A DNA stretch of 64,000 bases. Source: Ignavibacteriales bacterium (GTDB taxonomy: Bacteria; Bacteroidota; Ignavibacteria; Ignavibacteriales; Melioribacteraceae). The DNA lies in assembly GCA_026390775.1 (NCBI GenBank), contig JAPLFF010000006.1:17976-81975 (forward strand), read 5' to 3'. Both the position numbers and the translations under genes were made by a program. Of the stretch, positions 35,483-44,501 are shown piece after piece (the stretch's first letter is position 1; each line of letters begins with the position of its first letter). Under the pieces are notes generated by a model. The model worked only from the letters and a program-made list of their open reading frames with translations. It was not told the origin of the DNA and made no database searches.

Positions 35483-35773
35483 ATGTCTGTTACAAAAAAA
35501 GAAGTTGAACACATCGCAGAATTAGCACGGCTCAAATTTAAGGAAGAAGAGTTGGAAAGTTTTACACATCAACTTAATGAGATCTTAAGTTATGTAGATA
35601 AATTGAACGAGCTGAATACTGAAAATGTTGAACCGCTTTCACATTCTATAGAAAATATAAATGTATTCCGTAATGATGAACTGAAAAAATCTATTTCTAC
35701 TGAAGATGCATTAAAGAATGCGCCGGATAAAACCGACGAATTTTTCAAAGTGCCAAAAGTTATCAATCAATAA
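35483..35773 (+). CDS. gatC: Aspartyl/glutamyl-tRNA amidotransferase subunit C
   Basis: A 96-residue GatC, the small belt subunit that stabilises the GatA-GatB complex. The typical sequence EVEHIAELARLKFKEEELE and the C-terminal DELKKSIS, NAPDKTDEFFKVPKVI are present. GatB is encoded separately at 7660-9102 in this window. It starts a co-directional run with kdsB 11 bases downstream; the AGGG before the ATG is a usable ribosome site. Confidence 0.94.
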   Translation: MSVTKKEVEHIAELARLKFKEEELESFTHQLNEILSYVDKLNELNTENVEPLSHSIENINVFRNDELKKSISTEDALKNAPDKTDEFFKVPKVINQ

Positions 35774-35784
35774 TAGCATACTTA

Positions 35785-36555
35785 ATGATTATAGGAATTA
35801 TACCAGCCCGATTTGCATCATCACGACTAATGGGAAAACCGCTTGCCGATATCGGCGGCAAACCGATGATCCAGCACACTTATAACAACGCCAGAAAATC
35901 TAAGTTACTAGATAAAGTTGTTATTGCAGTTGATGATGAAAAAGTATTTCAAGTTGTAACAGAATTTGGTGCGGAAGTTTACATGACTCCTAAAAATTGC
36001 ACCAGCGGATCAGACCGCATTGCAATTGTAACAGAAAAAATTCCGGAGGCTTCTATAATTGTAAACATTCAAGGTGATGAACCATTCATAAAAGGTAAAA
36101 TGATTGATGAGGCAATTGAACCTCTCTTGTTTGATAGGAAAGTAAATGTTGCAACGCTTGCACGAAGGATTTCTAATGTTGAAGATATGAAATCACCCTC
36201 GGTCGTTAAAGTTGTTTTCGATTATAATAACATGGCATTATATTTTTCGCGGTCTCCAATTCCTTTTGTGAGAGAAGCAAAAACAAATCTTGCAAGAATA
36301 CAAACAGCAGAAATTTATAAACATATTGGTTTGTATGTTTACCGACGTGATGCTTTATTAAAATTTACTCAACTTAAACCGACTGATCTGGAACAGATAG
36401 AAAAATTAGAGCAATTAAGATTTCTGGAACATGGATTCAAAATGAAAATTGTTGTTACCGATTATGACAGTTTATCTGTAGATACACAAAAAGATCTTGA
36501 ATTAGCAAGACGATTTTATGATAAGCATTCGAAAACATCCGGAAAAACCAAATAA
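35785..36555 (+). CDS. kdsB: 3-deoxy-manno-octulosonate cytidylyltransferase
   Basis: Activates Kdo with CTP to give CMP-Kdo for lipid A-core assembly. The N-terminal nucleotide-binding motif IIPARFASSRLMGKPL, the NIQGDEPF segment and YKHIGLYVYRRDAL are diagnostic. The length of 256 residues is normal. It is one of four Kdo genes in this strand run (with kdsA, kdsC and kdsD), showing that the organism makes a Kdo-containing lipopolysaccharide. Confidence 0.96.
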   Translation: MIIGIIPARFASSRLMGKPLADIGGKPMIQHTYNNARKSKLLDKVVIAVDDEKVFQVVTEFGAEVYMTPKNCTSGSDRIAIVTEKIPEASIIVNIQGDEPFIKGKMIDEAIEPLLFDRKVNVATLARRISNVEDMKSPSVVKVVFDYNNMALYFSRSPIPFVREAKTNLARIQTAEIYKHIGLYVYRRDALLKFTQLKPTDLEQIEKLEQLRFLEHGFKMKIVVTDYDSLSVDTQKDLELARRFYDKHSKTSGKTK

Positions 36556-36645
36556 GAGAAGAATTGATTGATTGTCTTTTCGAGAGATCAATGTTATTTT
36601 GAGATGTGAATCATTTACAATTGGAATTTAGGCAGGAGAATCTTG

Positions 36646-37053
36646 ATGGATAGTAAAATCAGAGTTTTAGTTGCAAAAGCCGGATTAGACGGACATGATA
36701 GAGGAGCCAAAGTTGTTGCAGCGGCATTACGCGATGCCGGAATGGAAGTGATCTATACAGGACTGCGCCAAACTCCGGAAATGATTGTTGAAGCCGCTAT
36801 TCAAGAAGATGTAGATGCTATTGGAATAAGTATTCTTTCCGGCGCTCATATGACTCTCTTTCCCAAAATTTTGAATTTGATGAAAGAGAAAGAAGTAAAT
36901 GATATTCTTCTTTTCGGCGGTGGAATAATTCCCGCAGAAGATTTGAAGAAATTAAAAGAATTGGGTGTTGGAGAATTATTCACACCCGGAACTTCAACTC
37001 AAGAAATAATTAAATATTTAAAAGTGTGGGCAGAAAAACACCCGCGGAATTAA
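36646..37053 (+). CDS. Stand-alone cobalamin-binding domain (methylmalonyl-CoA mutase C-terminal type)
   Basis: A 135-residue B12-binding domain. It has the D-x-H-x-x-G cobalamin ligand motif ([13 protein letters not shown], about 12-24), [12 protein letters not shown] and the [12 protein letters not shown] nucleotide-tail pocket. It corresponds to the C-terminal domain of methylmalonyl-CoA mutase encoded as a separate gene, as in ICM-like or archaeal-type split enzymes. The catalytic large subunit is not in this window. ATG at 36646 is preferred (GGAG upstream) over TTG at 36643. Its location among LPS genes is unexplained. Confidence 0.88.
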   Translation: MDSKIRVLVAKAGLDGHDRGAKVVAAALRDAGMEVIYTGLRQTPEMIVEAAIQEDVDAIGISILSGAHMTLFPKILNLMKEKEVNDILLFGGGIIPAEDLKKLKELGVGELFTPGTSTQEIIKYLKVWAEKHPRN

Positions 37054-37070
37054 TTTATTAGGAAATATTA

Positions 37071-38174
37071 ATGTCTTCAGGTTCTAAACAACGAATAATT
37101 TTTTTGGATCTAATGCGTGCGCTTGCCGTTCTTATGATGATACAAGGACATACGATTGATACTTTTCTTGGCGATCAATACAGAACATTCGATTCCAATA
37201 TTTATGATATTTGGTTTACTCTCCGTGGTTTTACAGCTCCGATATTCATGTTTGTTTCGGGTGTTACATTTACGTATTTATTGCGCTCTCAGTCTCTACC
37301 TTTTTTTGAAAACCCACGCGTAAACAAGGGCGTTCACCGTTTTATTATCTTACTCGTAATCGGTTATCTTCTGCGTTTTCCAACTCCCCGTATGTTTGAT
37401 TTTAGCGAAGTAAATCATGGTCAATGGCTTACATTTTTTACAGTTGATGCTTTACATCTGATCGCATTTGGAATTTTAATTATACTCTTCTTGAGTTATA
37501 TCGCTGAAAAATATAAACGTAGCGACTATTTAATATTTTCGCTTGGCGCTGTTTTCTTTTTCTTCATGTTTCCGTTAACAGAAAAAATTAATTGGGCAAA
37601 TTTTTTACCGATTCCGTTTGCAGCATATTTATATCAAGGAACCGGCTCTTACTTCCCTTTATTTCCCTGGGCAGGTTATGTAATTAGCGGCGCTTTACTT
37701 GGAAGTTATCTCGCAAAAAATCCACTTTCATTTTCTTCAAAAAAATTTAGTTATAAATTATTTTTCTTCGGTGTTGTTTCTTTTGCTGTATGTTATTCAA
37801 TTCATTCGCTTGAAGATTTTCTTTACGGTGAAAAAACTTTTTGGACAGATAACACTGCACTCATCTTTTATCGTTTGGGATTTATTTTAATGCTGAATAG
37901 TTTAATGTCATTTATTTCATTACGGTTAAAACAAATTCCAGGTATAATAACAAAAATTGGAAAGAACACATTGTTGCTTTACGTTATACATGTTGTTGTT
38001 CTTTACGGTAGCGCATGGATTCCAGGTTTTGGAATGTTTTATTCTAAAACTTTGAACATTCCACTTTCAATTCTTGCTGCAATATTGTTAATTGTTTTTA
38101 TGTTTTGGTTTGTATCTTTGTTTGAACGAATGAAGAATTATCGCAGAAGGAAAATTGTTGCGGTTGAGATTTAA
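37071..38174 (+). CDS. Acyltransferase-like multi-pass membrane protein (DUF1624/HGSNAT-like)
   Basis: A 367-residue integral membrane protein with about ten helices. The N-terminal RIIFLDLMRALAVLMMIQGHTIDTF carries the R/H pair typical of the heparan-alpha-glucosaminide N-acetyltransferase (DUF1624/OpgC-like) acyltransferase group. Such proteins move acyl groups onto glycans across a membrane. It lies between the B12 domain gene and ruvB in an LPS-rich run, so modification of envelope glycans is a reasonable guess. The substrate cannot be named. Confidence 0.75.
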   Translation: MSSGSKQRIIFLDLMRALAVLMMIQGHTIDTFLGDQYRTFDSNIYDIWFTLRGFTAPIFMFVSGVTFTYLLRSQSLPFFENPRVNKGVHRFIILLVIGYLLRFPTPRMFDFSEVNHGQWLTFFTVDALHLIAFGILIILFLSYIAEKYKRSDYLIFSLGAVFFFFMFPLTEKINWANFLPIPFAAYLYQGTGSYFPLFPWAGYVISGALLGSYLAKNPLSFSSKKFSYKLFFFGVVSFAVCYSIHSLEDFLYGEKTFWTDNTALIFYRLGFILMLNSLMSFISLRLKQIPGIITKIGKNTLLLYVIHVVVLYGSAWIPGFGMFYSKTLNIPLSILAAILLIVFMFWFVSLFERMKNYRRRKIVAVEI

Positions 38175-38185
38175 GGGAGAATTGA

Positions 38186-39217
38186 GTGAAGCGAAAATCG
38201 GAGAACTTAAATCCAGTTATTAATGAAGAAGAGAAAAAGATAGAGCTAACACTTCGTCCAAAATCCTTCAATGAATTTACCGGCCAATCTAAAATTACAG
38301 ATAATTTAAAAGTTTTTATTGGCGCTGCAAGAATACGTGGTGAGGCACTTGATCATGTTCTTCTTACCGGTCCACCCGGATTAGGCAAAACTACACTTGC
38401 TCATATTATTGCAAATGAACTTGGTGTTAAAATAAAAGTTTCATCCGGACCCGTTCTTGAAAAGCCGGGCGATCTTGCCGGCATTCTAACAAATCTTGAA
38501 GAAAAGTCTGTTTTGTTTATTGATGAAATCCACAGACTTAGTCCTGTTGTTGAAGAATATCTTTACTCAGCAATGGAAGATTATAAACTTGATATAATGA
38601 TTGACAGCGGTCCCAACGCCAGGACAGTTCAGATTAAACTTCCACATTACACTTTAATTGGTGCAACAACTCGTGCCGGATTATTGACAGCTCCGTTAAG
38701 AGACCGTTTTGGAATTAAATCCCGTCTCGATTATTATGAAGGAGATTTGATCAGCAAAATAATTCACCGTTCTGCAGAAATTCTTAAAATTAAAATTGAT
38801 AGTGATGCTGCAGACGAATTAGCAAAACGATCTCGGGGAACACCTAGAATTGCAAATCGTCTTTTACGCCGCACACGCGACTTTGCGGATGTTGATAACA
38901 AAAAGGTAATTGATCTTTCTTTAACCAAGAAAGCATTGAATGCGTTAGAAGTTGATGAGTACGGTTTGGATGAAATGGATAAGGAAATAATTCTAACAAT
39001 TATTGAAAAATTTAGCGGCGGTCCCGTTGGTTTGAATACTGTTTCGGTTGCCGTAAATGAAGATCCCGGAACAATCGAAGAAGTTTATGAACCGTTTTTA
39101 ATTCAGCAAGGATTTATTAAACGTACACCTCGCGGAAGAGAAGCGACAGATCTCGCATATATAAGGTTCAATAAAAAACGCGGAATACAAAAAGAGCAAG
39201 AAAATCTTTTTGAATAA
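38186..39217 (+). CDS. ruvB: Holliday junction branch migration helicase RuvB
   Basis: The hexameric AAA+ motor that drives branch migration with RuvA. It shows [14 protein letters not shown], Walker [12 protein letters not shown], Walker [19 protein letters not shown] and sensor [18 protein letters not shown], plus the C-terminal winged helix ([16 protein letters not shown]). The length of 343 residues is normal. It starts at GTG with GGGAGAATT upstream, 11 bases after the acyltransferase stop. ruvA and ruvC are not in the window. Confidence 0.96.
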   Translation: MKRKSENLNPVINEEEKKIELTLRPKSFNEFTGQSKITDNLKVFIGAARIRGEALDHVLLTGPPGLGKTTLAHIIANELGVKIKVSSGPVLEKPGDLAGILTNLEEKSVLFIDEIHRLSPVVEEYLYSAMEDYKLDIMIDSGPNARTVQIKLPHYTLIGATTRAGLLTAPLRDRFGIKSRLDYYEGDLISKIIHRSAEILKIKIDSDAADELAKRSRGTPRIANRLLRRTRDFADVDNKKVIDLSLTKKALNALEVDEYGLDEMDKEIILTIIEKFSGGPVGLNTVSVAVNEDPGTIEEVYEPFLIQQGFIKRTPRGREATDLAYIRFNKKRGIQKEQENLFE

Positions 39218-39234
39218 ATTAAATCGGTTTAATC

Positions 39235-40050
39235 ATGGTAAAAGTTAACAAAATAAAAATTGGTGATAATTCTCCGCTGGTTTTAATTGCCGGACCGTGC
39301 GTAATTGAGAACGAAAAAATTACTTTGAAAACAGCAGAAGAAATAAAGAAGATCACAAGTGATTTGAATATTCCGTTTATTTTCAAATCGAGTTATAAGA
39401 AAGCAAATCGAACAAGTATCAAATCATTTTCCGGAATTCATTTTGATATAGCATTAAAAATTCTTGAAAAAGTTAAAAAAGAATTTTCCGTTCCGATCCT
39501 TACCGATGTTCACTCCGAACAAGAAATTGAATCTGTGGCTAATGTAGCAGATGTATTGCAAATCCCTGCATTCCTTTGCAGACAGACAGATTTATTGATT
39601 GCTGCAGCAAGAACCGGAAAAGTTATTAATGTGAAGAAAGGTCAATTCCTTGCACCGCAAGATATGAAGTACGTTATCGAAAAGATTGAATCAGCTAAGA
39701 ATAAAAAAATTCTTCTTACGGAACGCGGCTCAACTTTTGGTTATCATAACCTTGTAGTTGATATGCGCTCATTGGTAATTATGAAAGATCTTGGTTACCC
39801 GGTAATAATGGATGCAACGCACGCAGTTCAACTTCCAAGTAATTCAAATGTTTCAGGAGGTGAATCAAAATTTATTCCTTCGTTAGCAAAAGCTGCCGTC
39901 GCTGTTGGAATTGATGGATTGTTCCTTGAAGTTCACCTCGATCCTTCCAAAGCGCTTAGCGATGCCGCAAGTCAATTCCCGATTGAACGGTTACGAAAAT
40001 TATTAATACTGATTAAAAAGATTGATGAATTAGTTAAGAATGAAAAGTGA
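39235..40050 (+). CDS. kdsA: 3-deoxy-8-phosphooctulonate synthase
   Basis: Condenses phosphoenolpyruvate with arabinose 5-phosphate to Kdo 8-phosphate. Conserved features are LIAGPCVIEN, IFKSSYKKANRTS, LQIPAFLCRQTDLL, NVKKGQFLAPQDM and TERGSTFGYHNLV. The cysteine in GPCVIEN (about residue 22) is the metal ligand of class II, metal-dependent KdsA; metal-free enzymes have asparagine there. The length is 271 residues. The 3' end overlaps kdsC by 11 bases. Confidence 0.95.
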   Translation: MVKVNKIKIGDNSPLVLIAGPCVIENEKITLKTAEEIKKITSDLNIPFIFKSSYKKANRTSIKSFSGIHFDIALKILEKVKKEFSVPILTDVHSEQEIESVANVADVLQIPAFLCRQTDLLIAAARTGKVINVKKGQFLAPQDMKYVIEKIESAKNKKILLTERGSTFGYHNLVVDMRSLVIMKDLGYPVIMDATHAVQLPSNSNVSGGESKFIPSLAKAAVAVGIDGLFLEVHLDPSKALSDAASQFPIERLRKLLILIKKIDELVKNEK

Positions 40051-40525
40051 AATATTAACTAAGATGAAGGAGATCAAGATTTTCCTTTTTGATCTCGAAG
40101 GCGTTCTTCTAAATGACAATACAATTCCGGATAAATTATTTGATTTACTCTCGGCAAAAATTAAAGAGTTTAATCGGTACGGATTGAAATTTGGGATTAT
40201 AACCGCCAGAGAAGAAGATGATCTGATTAATAAGCTAAAGTCAATTGAAAATTGTAACGTTATTTCTTCTTCGCTCGATAAAGTTTCATCTGCTGATAAT
40301 TTTTTAACTACAAGTTCGGTTGATTACAAAAATGTTTTTTATATGGGCGATGATCTTTTAGATATTCCGTTAATAAAAAAATGCAGATTAACTTCTACTC
40401 CTATTAACGGAAGGAGAGAAGTGAAACGAATAGTTGACTTCGTTTCAAAATCAAAAGATCCGGAAAATATATTAAATGAAATTCTTAGTTTAATAAAGAA
40501 GTCAATGGAAATAGTAGCGTGTTGA
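40040..40525 (+). CDS. kdsC: KdsC-like HAD phosphatase with altered motif I
   Basis: A 161-residue HAD-superfamily protein of the C0 (capless) KdsC type, lying between kdsA and kdsD, where Kdo-8-phosphate phosphatase is expected. Motif II (IITA), the motif III lysine (SLDKVSSADNF) and motif IV (MGDDLLDIPLI) are present. Motif I reads FDLEGVLL, with glutamate in place of the second aspartate of the DxD pair that acts as acid/base in this family. Activity may be reduced, altered or still supported by Glu. The start at 40040 overlaps kdsA; 40064 is a possible alternative. Confidence 0.78.
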   Translation: MKSEILTKMKEIKIFLFDLEGVLLNDNTIPDKLFDLLSAKIKEFNRYGLKFGIITAREEDDLINKLKSIENCNVISSSLDKVSSADNFLTTSSVDYKNVFYMGDDLLDIPLIKKCRLTSTPINGRREVKRIVDFVSKSKDPENILNEILSLIKKSMEIVAC

Positions 40526-40606
40526 ATTAGGTCGCCATTTTACATGATTAAAAAGTGAGCAAAAGGAAAAATCATTTTTAGAATTATTTAAATAATAGAG
40601 GAAGTT

Positions 40607-41584
40607 GTGACAAGCGAACAAATAATTGCAAAAGGGAAAGAAGTAATTCGTATAGAAGGGGAAGCAATTCTCAACTTGATCGATACCATCGACAAAAATT
40701 TTGCACATGCTGTAGAACTGATTTTTAACTCTCACGGAAGAGTTGTTTTCACCGGAATGGGGAAGTCCGGAATAATTGCACGCAAAATTGTAGCGACATT
40801 AAACTCAACGGGCACAGCTGCAATTTTTATGCATCCAACGGATGCTCTTCATGGCGATCTTGGAATGGTTCGCAAGAATGATATTGTAATTTTAATTTCA
40901 AAAAGCGGGCATACGGAAGAATTACTTCAACTTATTCCAATGTTTAAACGCATTAATGTTACAATAATCGGCATGCTTGGTGAAATTGATTCAAAACTTG
41001 CTAAAGAATGTGATATCGTATTAAATGTTAGCGTTAAAGAAGAAGCATGTCCTTATGATCTTGCACCGACAACATCTACAACAGTGGCTCTGGTTTTGGG
41101 TGATGCTCTTGCTATTGCTCTATTAGAAAAGCGGGGATTTACTGTTGAAGATTTTGCTATGCTTCATCCAGGCGGAAGCTTAGGAAAACGTCTCTCCCTT
41201 AAGATCGAAGAAATTATGATAACAGGAAAAGATATTCCAGTTGTAGATGAGAAAGAATCCTTAAAAGATGCAATCTTGATGATAACTTCCAAACGACTTG
41301 GCGCTACATGTGTTGTTAACAGTGAAGGTATTTTATCAGGAATAATTACCGACGGTGATTTAAGGCGTCTGCTCGAAAAGACTTTGGACATAAAAAATTT
41401 GACTGCCAAAGATATTATGACGAAGAAACCCAAAACGATCAATAAGGATTATCTTGCATCATTTGCTCTTCAACAAATGGAAAATTTTAATATTACTTTA
41501 ATAATTGTTGTAGATAAATTAAATAAACCTGAAGGGATTGTTCATCTTCACGATCTGGTAAAGTTAGGTTTACAATCAAGATGA
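40607..41584 (+). CDS. kdsD: Arabinose-5-phosphate isomerase (KpsF/GutQ type)
   Basis: Interconverts ribulose 5-phosphate and arabinose 5-phosphate, the first committed step towards Kdo. An SIS sugar isomerase domain (about 30-170, VVFTGMGKSGIIARKIVATL, HPTDALHGDLGM) is followed by two CBS domains (about 205-320, IMITGKDIPVVDEKESLKDA; IMTKKPKTINKDY). The length of 325 residues is typical. The start is GTG with AGGAAG upstream. The stop overlaps the lptC start (ATGA). Confidence 0.94.
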   Translation: MTSEQIIAKGKEVIRIEGEAILNLIDTIDKNFAHAVELIFNSHGRVVFTGMGKSGIIARKIVATLNSTGTAAIFMHPTDALHGDLGMVRKNDIVILISKSGHTEELLQLIPMFKRINVTIIGMLGEIDSKLAKECDIVLNVSVKEEACPYDLAPTTSTTVALVLGDALAIALLEKRGFTVEDFAMLHPGGSLGKRLSLKIEEIMITGKDIPVVDEKESLKDAILMITSKRLGATCVVNSEGILSGIITDGDLRRLLEKTLDIKNLTAKDIMTKKPKTINKDYLASFALQQMENFNITLIIVVDKLNKPEGIVHLHDLVKLGLQSR

Positions 41585-42123
41585 AAAAAATCTTTGCAAC
41601 AATATTTTTTTTCATTTTAGTAATCTCTTGTTCTGAAGACAAGATTCAACCGAGTATTGATAAAACAAAAGTTCAGGGAGAAATCCCTTCAAACGAAAGT
41701 TGGAATTCTAAAATAATATTTACCGATGAAGGGAAATTAAAAGCTGTTTTATTTACCGACCACTTAAAGATGTTTGAGATGCAGAAAATAACTTTACTAG
41801 ACGGAGTTAAAATTAATTTTTACAATAAAGATCAAAAAAATACTTCATGGCTTACCTCACTTCGAGGTAAAGTTGATGATGTTACAAAAAATATGTTTGC
41901 TTTTGATAGTGTTGTTGCTAAGAATGACAGCGGTACAGTTCTCAAAACAAACGAACTAATGTGGCGGCAAAAAGATCAGAGAATTCTTACTGATAAGTTT
42001 GTTACAATATCATCACCAAAAGAAATAATACAAGGTTATGGGTTTGAATCCGACCAGCATCTAAACAACTATGTAATTTATAATGTAACTTATTCCAGCT
42101 CGCTTTCAAAAAAGAAAAAGTAA
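41581..42123 (+). CDS. lptC: LPS export protein LptC
   Basis: A 180-residue predicted lipoprotein or membrane-anchored protein (MKKIFATIFFFILVISCSED) with one LptC/OstA-like beta-jellyroll. Typical features are VQGEIPSNESWNSKIIFTDEGKLKAVLFTDHL, then LTSLRGKVDDVTKNMFAFDSVVAKNDSGTVLKTNELMW, split here across strands. It passes LPS from the LptB-driven transporter to LptA in the periplasm. Start overlaps kdsD (ATGA) and the stop overlaps the next gene (TAATG), consistent with a single operon. Confidence 0.85.
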   Translation: MKKIFATIFFFILVISCSEDKIQPSIDKTKVQGEIPSNESWNSKIIFTDEGKLKAVLFTDHLKMFEMQKITLLDGVKINFYNKDQKNTSWLTSLRGKVDDVTKNMFAFDSVVAKNDSGTVLKTNELMWRQKDQRILTDKFVTISSPKEIIQGYGFESDQHLNNYVIYNVTYSSSLSKKKK

Positions 42124-43544
42124 TGAAACGATTTTTACTAATTCTCATATCGCTAATTTGCATTGAAGCTAACCTACCCGCACAAACAGAGAATAATAGT
42201 ATTCTGGTTGTTGGAGATAGTCTCTTGGGAAGAACTGTTAACGGCGAAAGTATTCGCGAGGTACACGGCAATGTTGTAATGACTCAAGGCGCTGTTAGGA
42301 TCACTTGCGATAAAGCAATTCAATATCTTGCTCGTAATGAAGTAGAATTAATTGGAAGAGTAGTTGTTGTTCAAGACAGCATAATAATAAAAACCTCACG
42401 CGGTTATTATTATGGTGATACTAAAATTGCATTTTCTAAAGTTGGAATATTTTTAACTGACGGCCATATTAATTTGAATTCTAAAAATGGTTATTATTAT
42501 TTCGATGAGAAGCGGTCTTATTTTTATGAAGATGTAAAATTACAAGATTCACTTTCCAACATTTCAACTAACCGGCTCACTTACTTTGATGATGAAGATA
42601 AAGCAGTTGCAGCAGGGAATGTGCAAGTTAACGATACTTCGTCTACAATTTTTGCCGATAGTCTGATTCATTATCGAAACACGAAGATCACATTCGCATT
42701 TAATAATATTAGAATTTATAATCCATCAAACCGGTTAGCAATTTTTGGAAACAAACTTGAAGATTATGGAAAGAAAAATTATTCGAAGATAACAGATAAA
42801 CCGTTCTTAGTCCGTATAGATACTCTTTCAAACGGCGCTCTTGATACCTTGATTATTTCCGCTAAGATGTTAGAATCTTTTGACGACAGTTTGAAAAAAC
42901 TGATTGCAACTGACTCAGTAAAAATCGTACGTAAAAATTTTGCTTCAGTTAACGGGCAGACAATATTTTATCAGAAAAATGATCAGATACAAACTTTCAA
43001 ACGAGAATTTGATATCACTCCGCCGGTATTCTGGAACGAAGAAGCTCAACTTGTAGGCGACTCTATAAATATTTTTCTAAAGGATAATCGTTTAGACCGT
43101 ATGGATATAAATTCCAATGCATCAATTATTACTTCAAATAAAGATTCCGTTTACCGTTTCGATCAGCTCTCAGGAAAAAAAATAAAAATGTTTTTTGACG
43201 ATAAAGGATTAAGCAGAACAGAAGTTTATGGAAATGTTCTAAGCATTTATTATATGTATGAAGACAAAGAACCAAACGGATTGCTGAAGTCAAGTTCCGA
43301 ACAAGCTAAAATATATTTTAAAGATAAAACCGTTGCGGATGTTAGATTATACGGAAAACCGGTAAGTGAGTATCATCCCGAAAATTTAATTATTGGTAAA
43401 GAAAAAGATTTCACAATTCCAACTTTTAAAATATATTCGAATAAACCTACAAAAGAAAATCTTCTCTTTAAGAGAAAAGATATTCTTTCATACTTAATGA
43501 AGGACGTACAATATTATGCAGGAAAACTTAGTACTAAGAAGTGA
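42123..43544 (+). CDS. lptA: LptA/OstA-like periplasmic LPS transport protein
   Basis: A 473-residue exported protein (signal peptide ending NLPAQ) with repeated OstA-type beta-jellyroll segments ([75 protein letters not shown]). It is longer than proteobacterial LptA, as usual in Bacteroidota, where it probably forms an extended bridge. It is located between lptC and lptB; lptB starts inside its 3' end. It could also be classed as an LptD N-terminal-like OstA protein. Confidence 0.82.
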   Translation: MKRFLLILISLICIEANLPAQTENNSILVVGDSLLGRTVNGESIREVHGNVVMTQGAVRITCDKAIQYLARNEVELIGRVVVVQDSIIIKTSRGYYYGDTKIAFSKVGIFLTDGHINLNSKNGYYYFDEKRSYFYEDVKLQDSLSNISTNRLTYFDDEDKAVAAGNVQVNDTSSTIFADSLIHYRNTKITFAFNNIRIYNPSNRLAIFGNKLEDYGKKNYSKITDKPFLVRIDTLSNGALDTLIISAKMLESFDDSLKKLIATDSVKIVRKNFASVNGQTIFYQKNDQIQTFKREFDITPPVFWNEEAQLVGDSINIFLKDNRLDRMDINSNASIITSNKDSVYRFDQLSGKKIKMFFDDKGLSRTEVYGNVLSIYYMYEDKEPNGLLKSSSEQAKIYFKDKTVADVRLYGKPVSEYHPENLIIGKEKDFTIPTFKIYSNKPTKENLLFKRKDILSYLMKDVQYYAGKLSTKK

Positions 43545-44259
43545 AAATCTTAAAAAAGTTTACAAAAAAAGAGCGGTTGTAAATCACGTATCTGTTGGAG
43601 TTGAGCAAGGAGAAGTAGTTGGATTGCTTGGACCGAATGGTGCAGGAAAAACAACAACCTTCTACATGATTGTTGGAATGATAAAACCTAATGAAGGAAA
43701 AGTGTTTTTAGATAACAAAGAAATAACAAATGAGCCGATGTACAAACGTGCAAAAATGGGAATTGGTTATCTACCGCAAGAAGCTTCCATTTTTAGAAGA
43801 CTAAGTGTTGAAGATAATTTAATGGCAGTCCTTCAAATGATGCAACTTACTCAAGAGGAAAGAAAAGAAAGACAGGAAAAACTTTTAGAGGAATTAGGAA
43901 TTAATAATGTCCGGAAAAATTTAGGATTTCAGTTAAGCGGCGGTGAGAGAAGAAGATGCGAAATTGCACGTGCTCTTGCAACAAATCCAAAATTCATTCT
44001 TCTTGATGAACCGTTTGCCGGTGTTGATCCGATTGCTGTTGAAGATATTATGAATATAGTTGCCAATCTAAAGCATAAAGGAATTGGAATTTTAATTACT
44101 GATCACAATGTTCACGAGACTTTGAGCATTGTTGATCGCGCATATATTTTAATTAACGGAGAAATATTTAAGGAAGGAACCGCAACTGATCTTGCTGAAG
44201 ATACAGATGTAAGAAAATTGTATTTGGGTGAGAAGTTTAAGCTCGATCGTTATTCTTAA
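43516..44259 (+). CDS. lptB: LPS export ABC transporter ATPase LptB
   Basis: A 247-residue ABC ATPase that powers LPS extraction from the inner membrane with LptF/LptG. It shows Walker [11 protein letters not shown]-loop [19 protein letters not shown], signature [15 protein letters not shown] and Walker [15 protein letters not shown], plus the LptB-typical [17 protein letters not shown]. The ATG lies 29 bases inside the ostA-like gene. It ends the co-directional kds-lpt run; lptF and lptG are not in this window. Confidence 0.94.
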   Translation: MQENLVLRSENLKKVYKKRAVVNHVSVGVEQGEVVGLLGPNGAGKTTTFYMIVGMIKPNEGKVFLDNKEITNEPMYKRAKMGIGYLPQEASIFRRLSVEDNLMAVLQMMQLTQEERKERQEKLLEELGINNVRKNLGFQLSGGERRRCEIARALATNPKFILLDEPFAGVDPIAVEDIMNIVANLKHKGIGILITDHNVHETLSIVDRAYILINGEIFKEGTATDLAEDTDVRKLYLGEKFKLDRYS

Positions 44260-44317
44260 ATAAATGCAAATAGAAAGTATGATACTATAGAAATAATGAT
44301 CAAGTTGATAAGGATCT

Positions 44318-44447
44318 TTACAAGCACCTTCGTTTTTTTAATGGTATTTTTTTTTCTTTGATAAGTTTTGTCGCTTCATCATCCCGTTCGTAATCGCCTT
44401 TCTCCACTCTATATTTACTGAACAATAATTTTTTTAATAATGCTCAT
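44318..44447 (-). pseudogene. Possible small gene with a homopolymer frameshift
   Basis: In the lptB-aldehyde dehydrogenase gap the minus strand has ATGAGCATTATT followed by seven A residues. Frame 0 then stops after ten codons (MSIIKKIIVQ). If the run had six A residues, the frame would continue through LLFSKYRVEKGDYERDD and EATKLIKEKKIPLKKRRCL to the TAA at 44318-44320, giving a charged protein of about 42 residues. This could be a real frameshift, a slippery-site product, or a sequencing error. No family is recognised and no ribosome site is clear. Confidence 0.3.
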
Positions 44448-44501
44448 AGACACACAACAACAAATAACCTATCAGTAGTTCAATAAATACTGATTTATAT
44501 A

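Noticed and set aside
35785..44259. LPS run considered as a horizontally acquired island
   Set aside because: Base composition looks like the rest of the window, genes are core (kds, lpt, ruvB, gatC), and there are no integrases, tRNA ends or insertion sequences.
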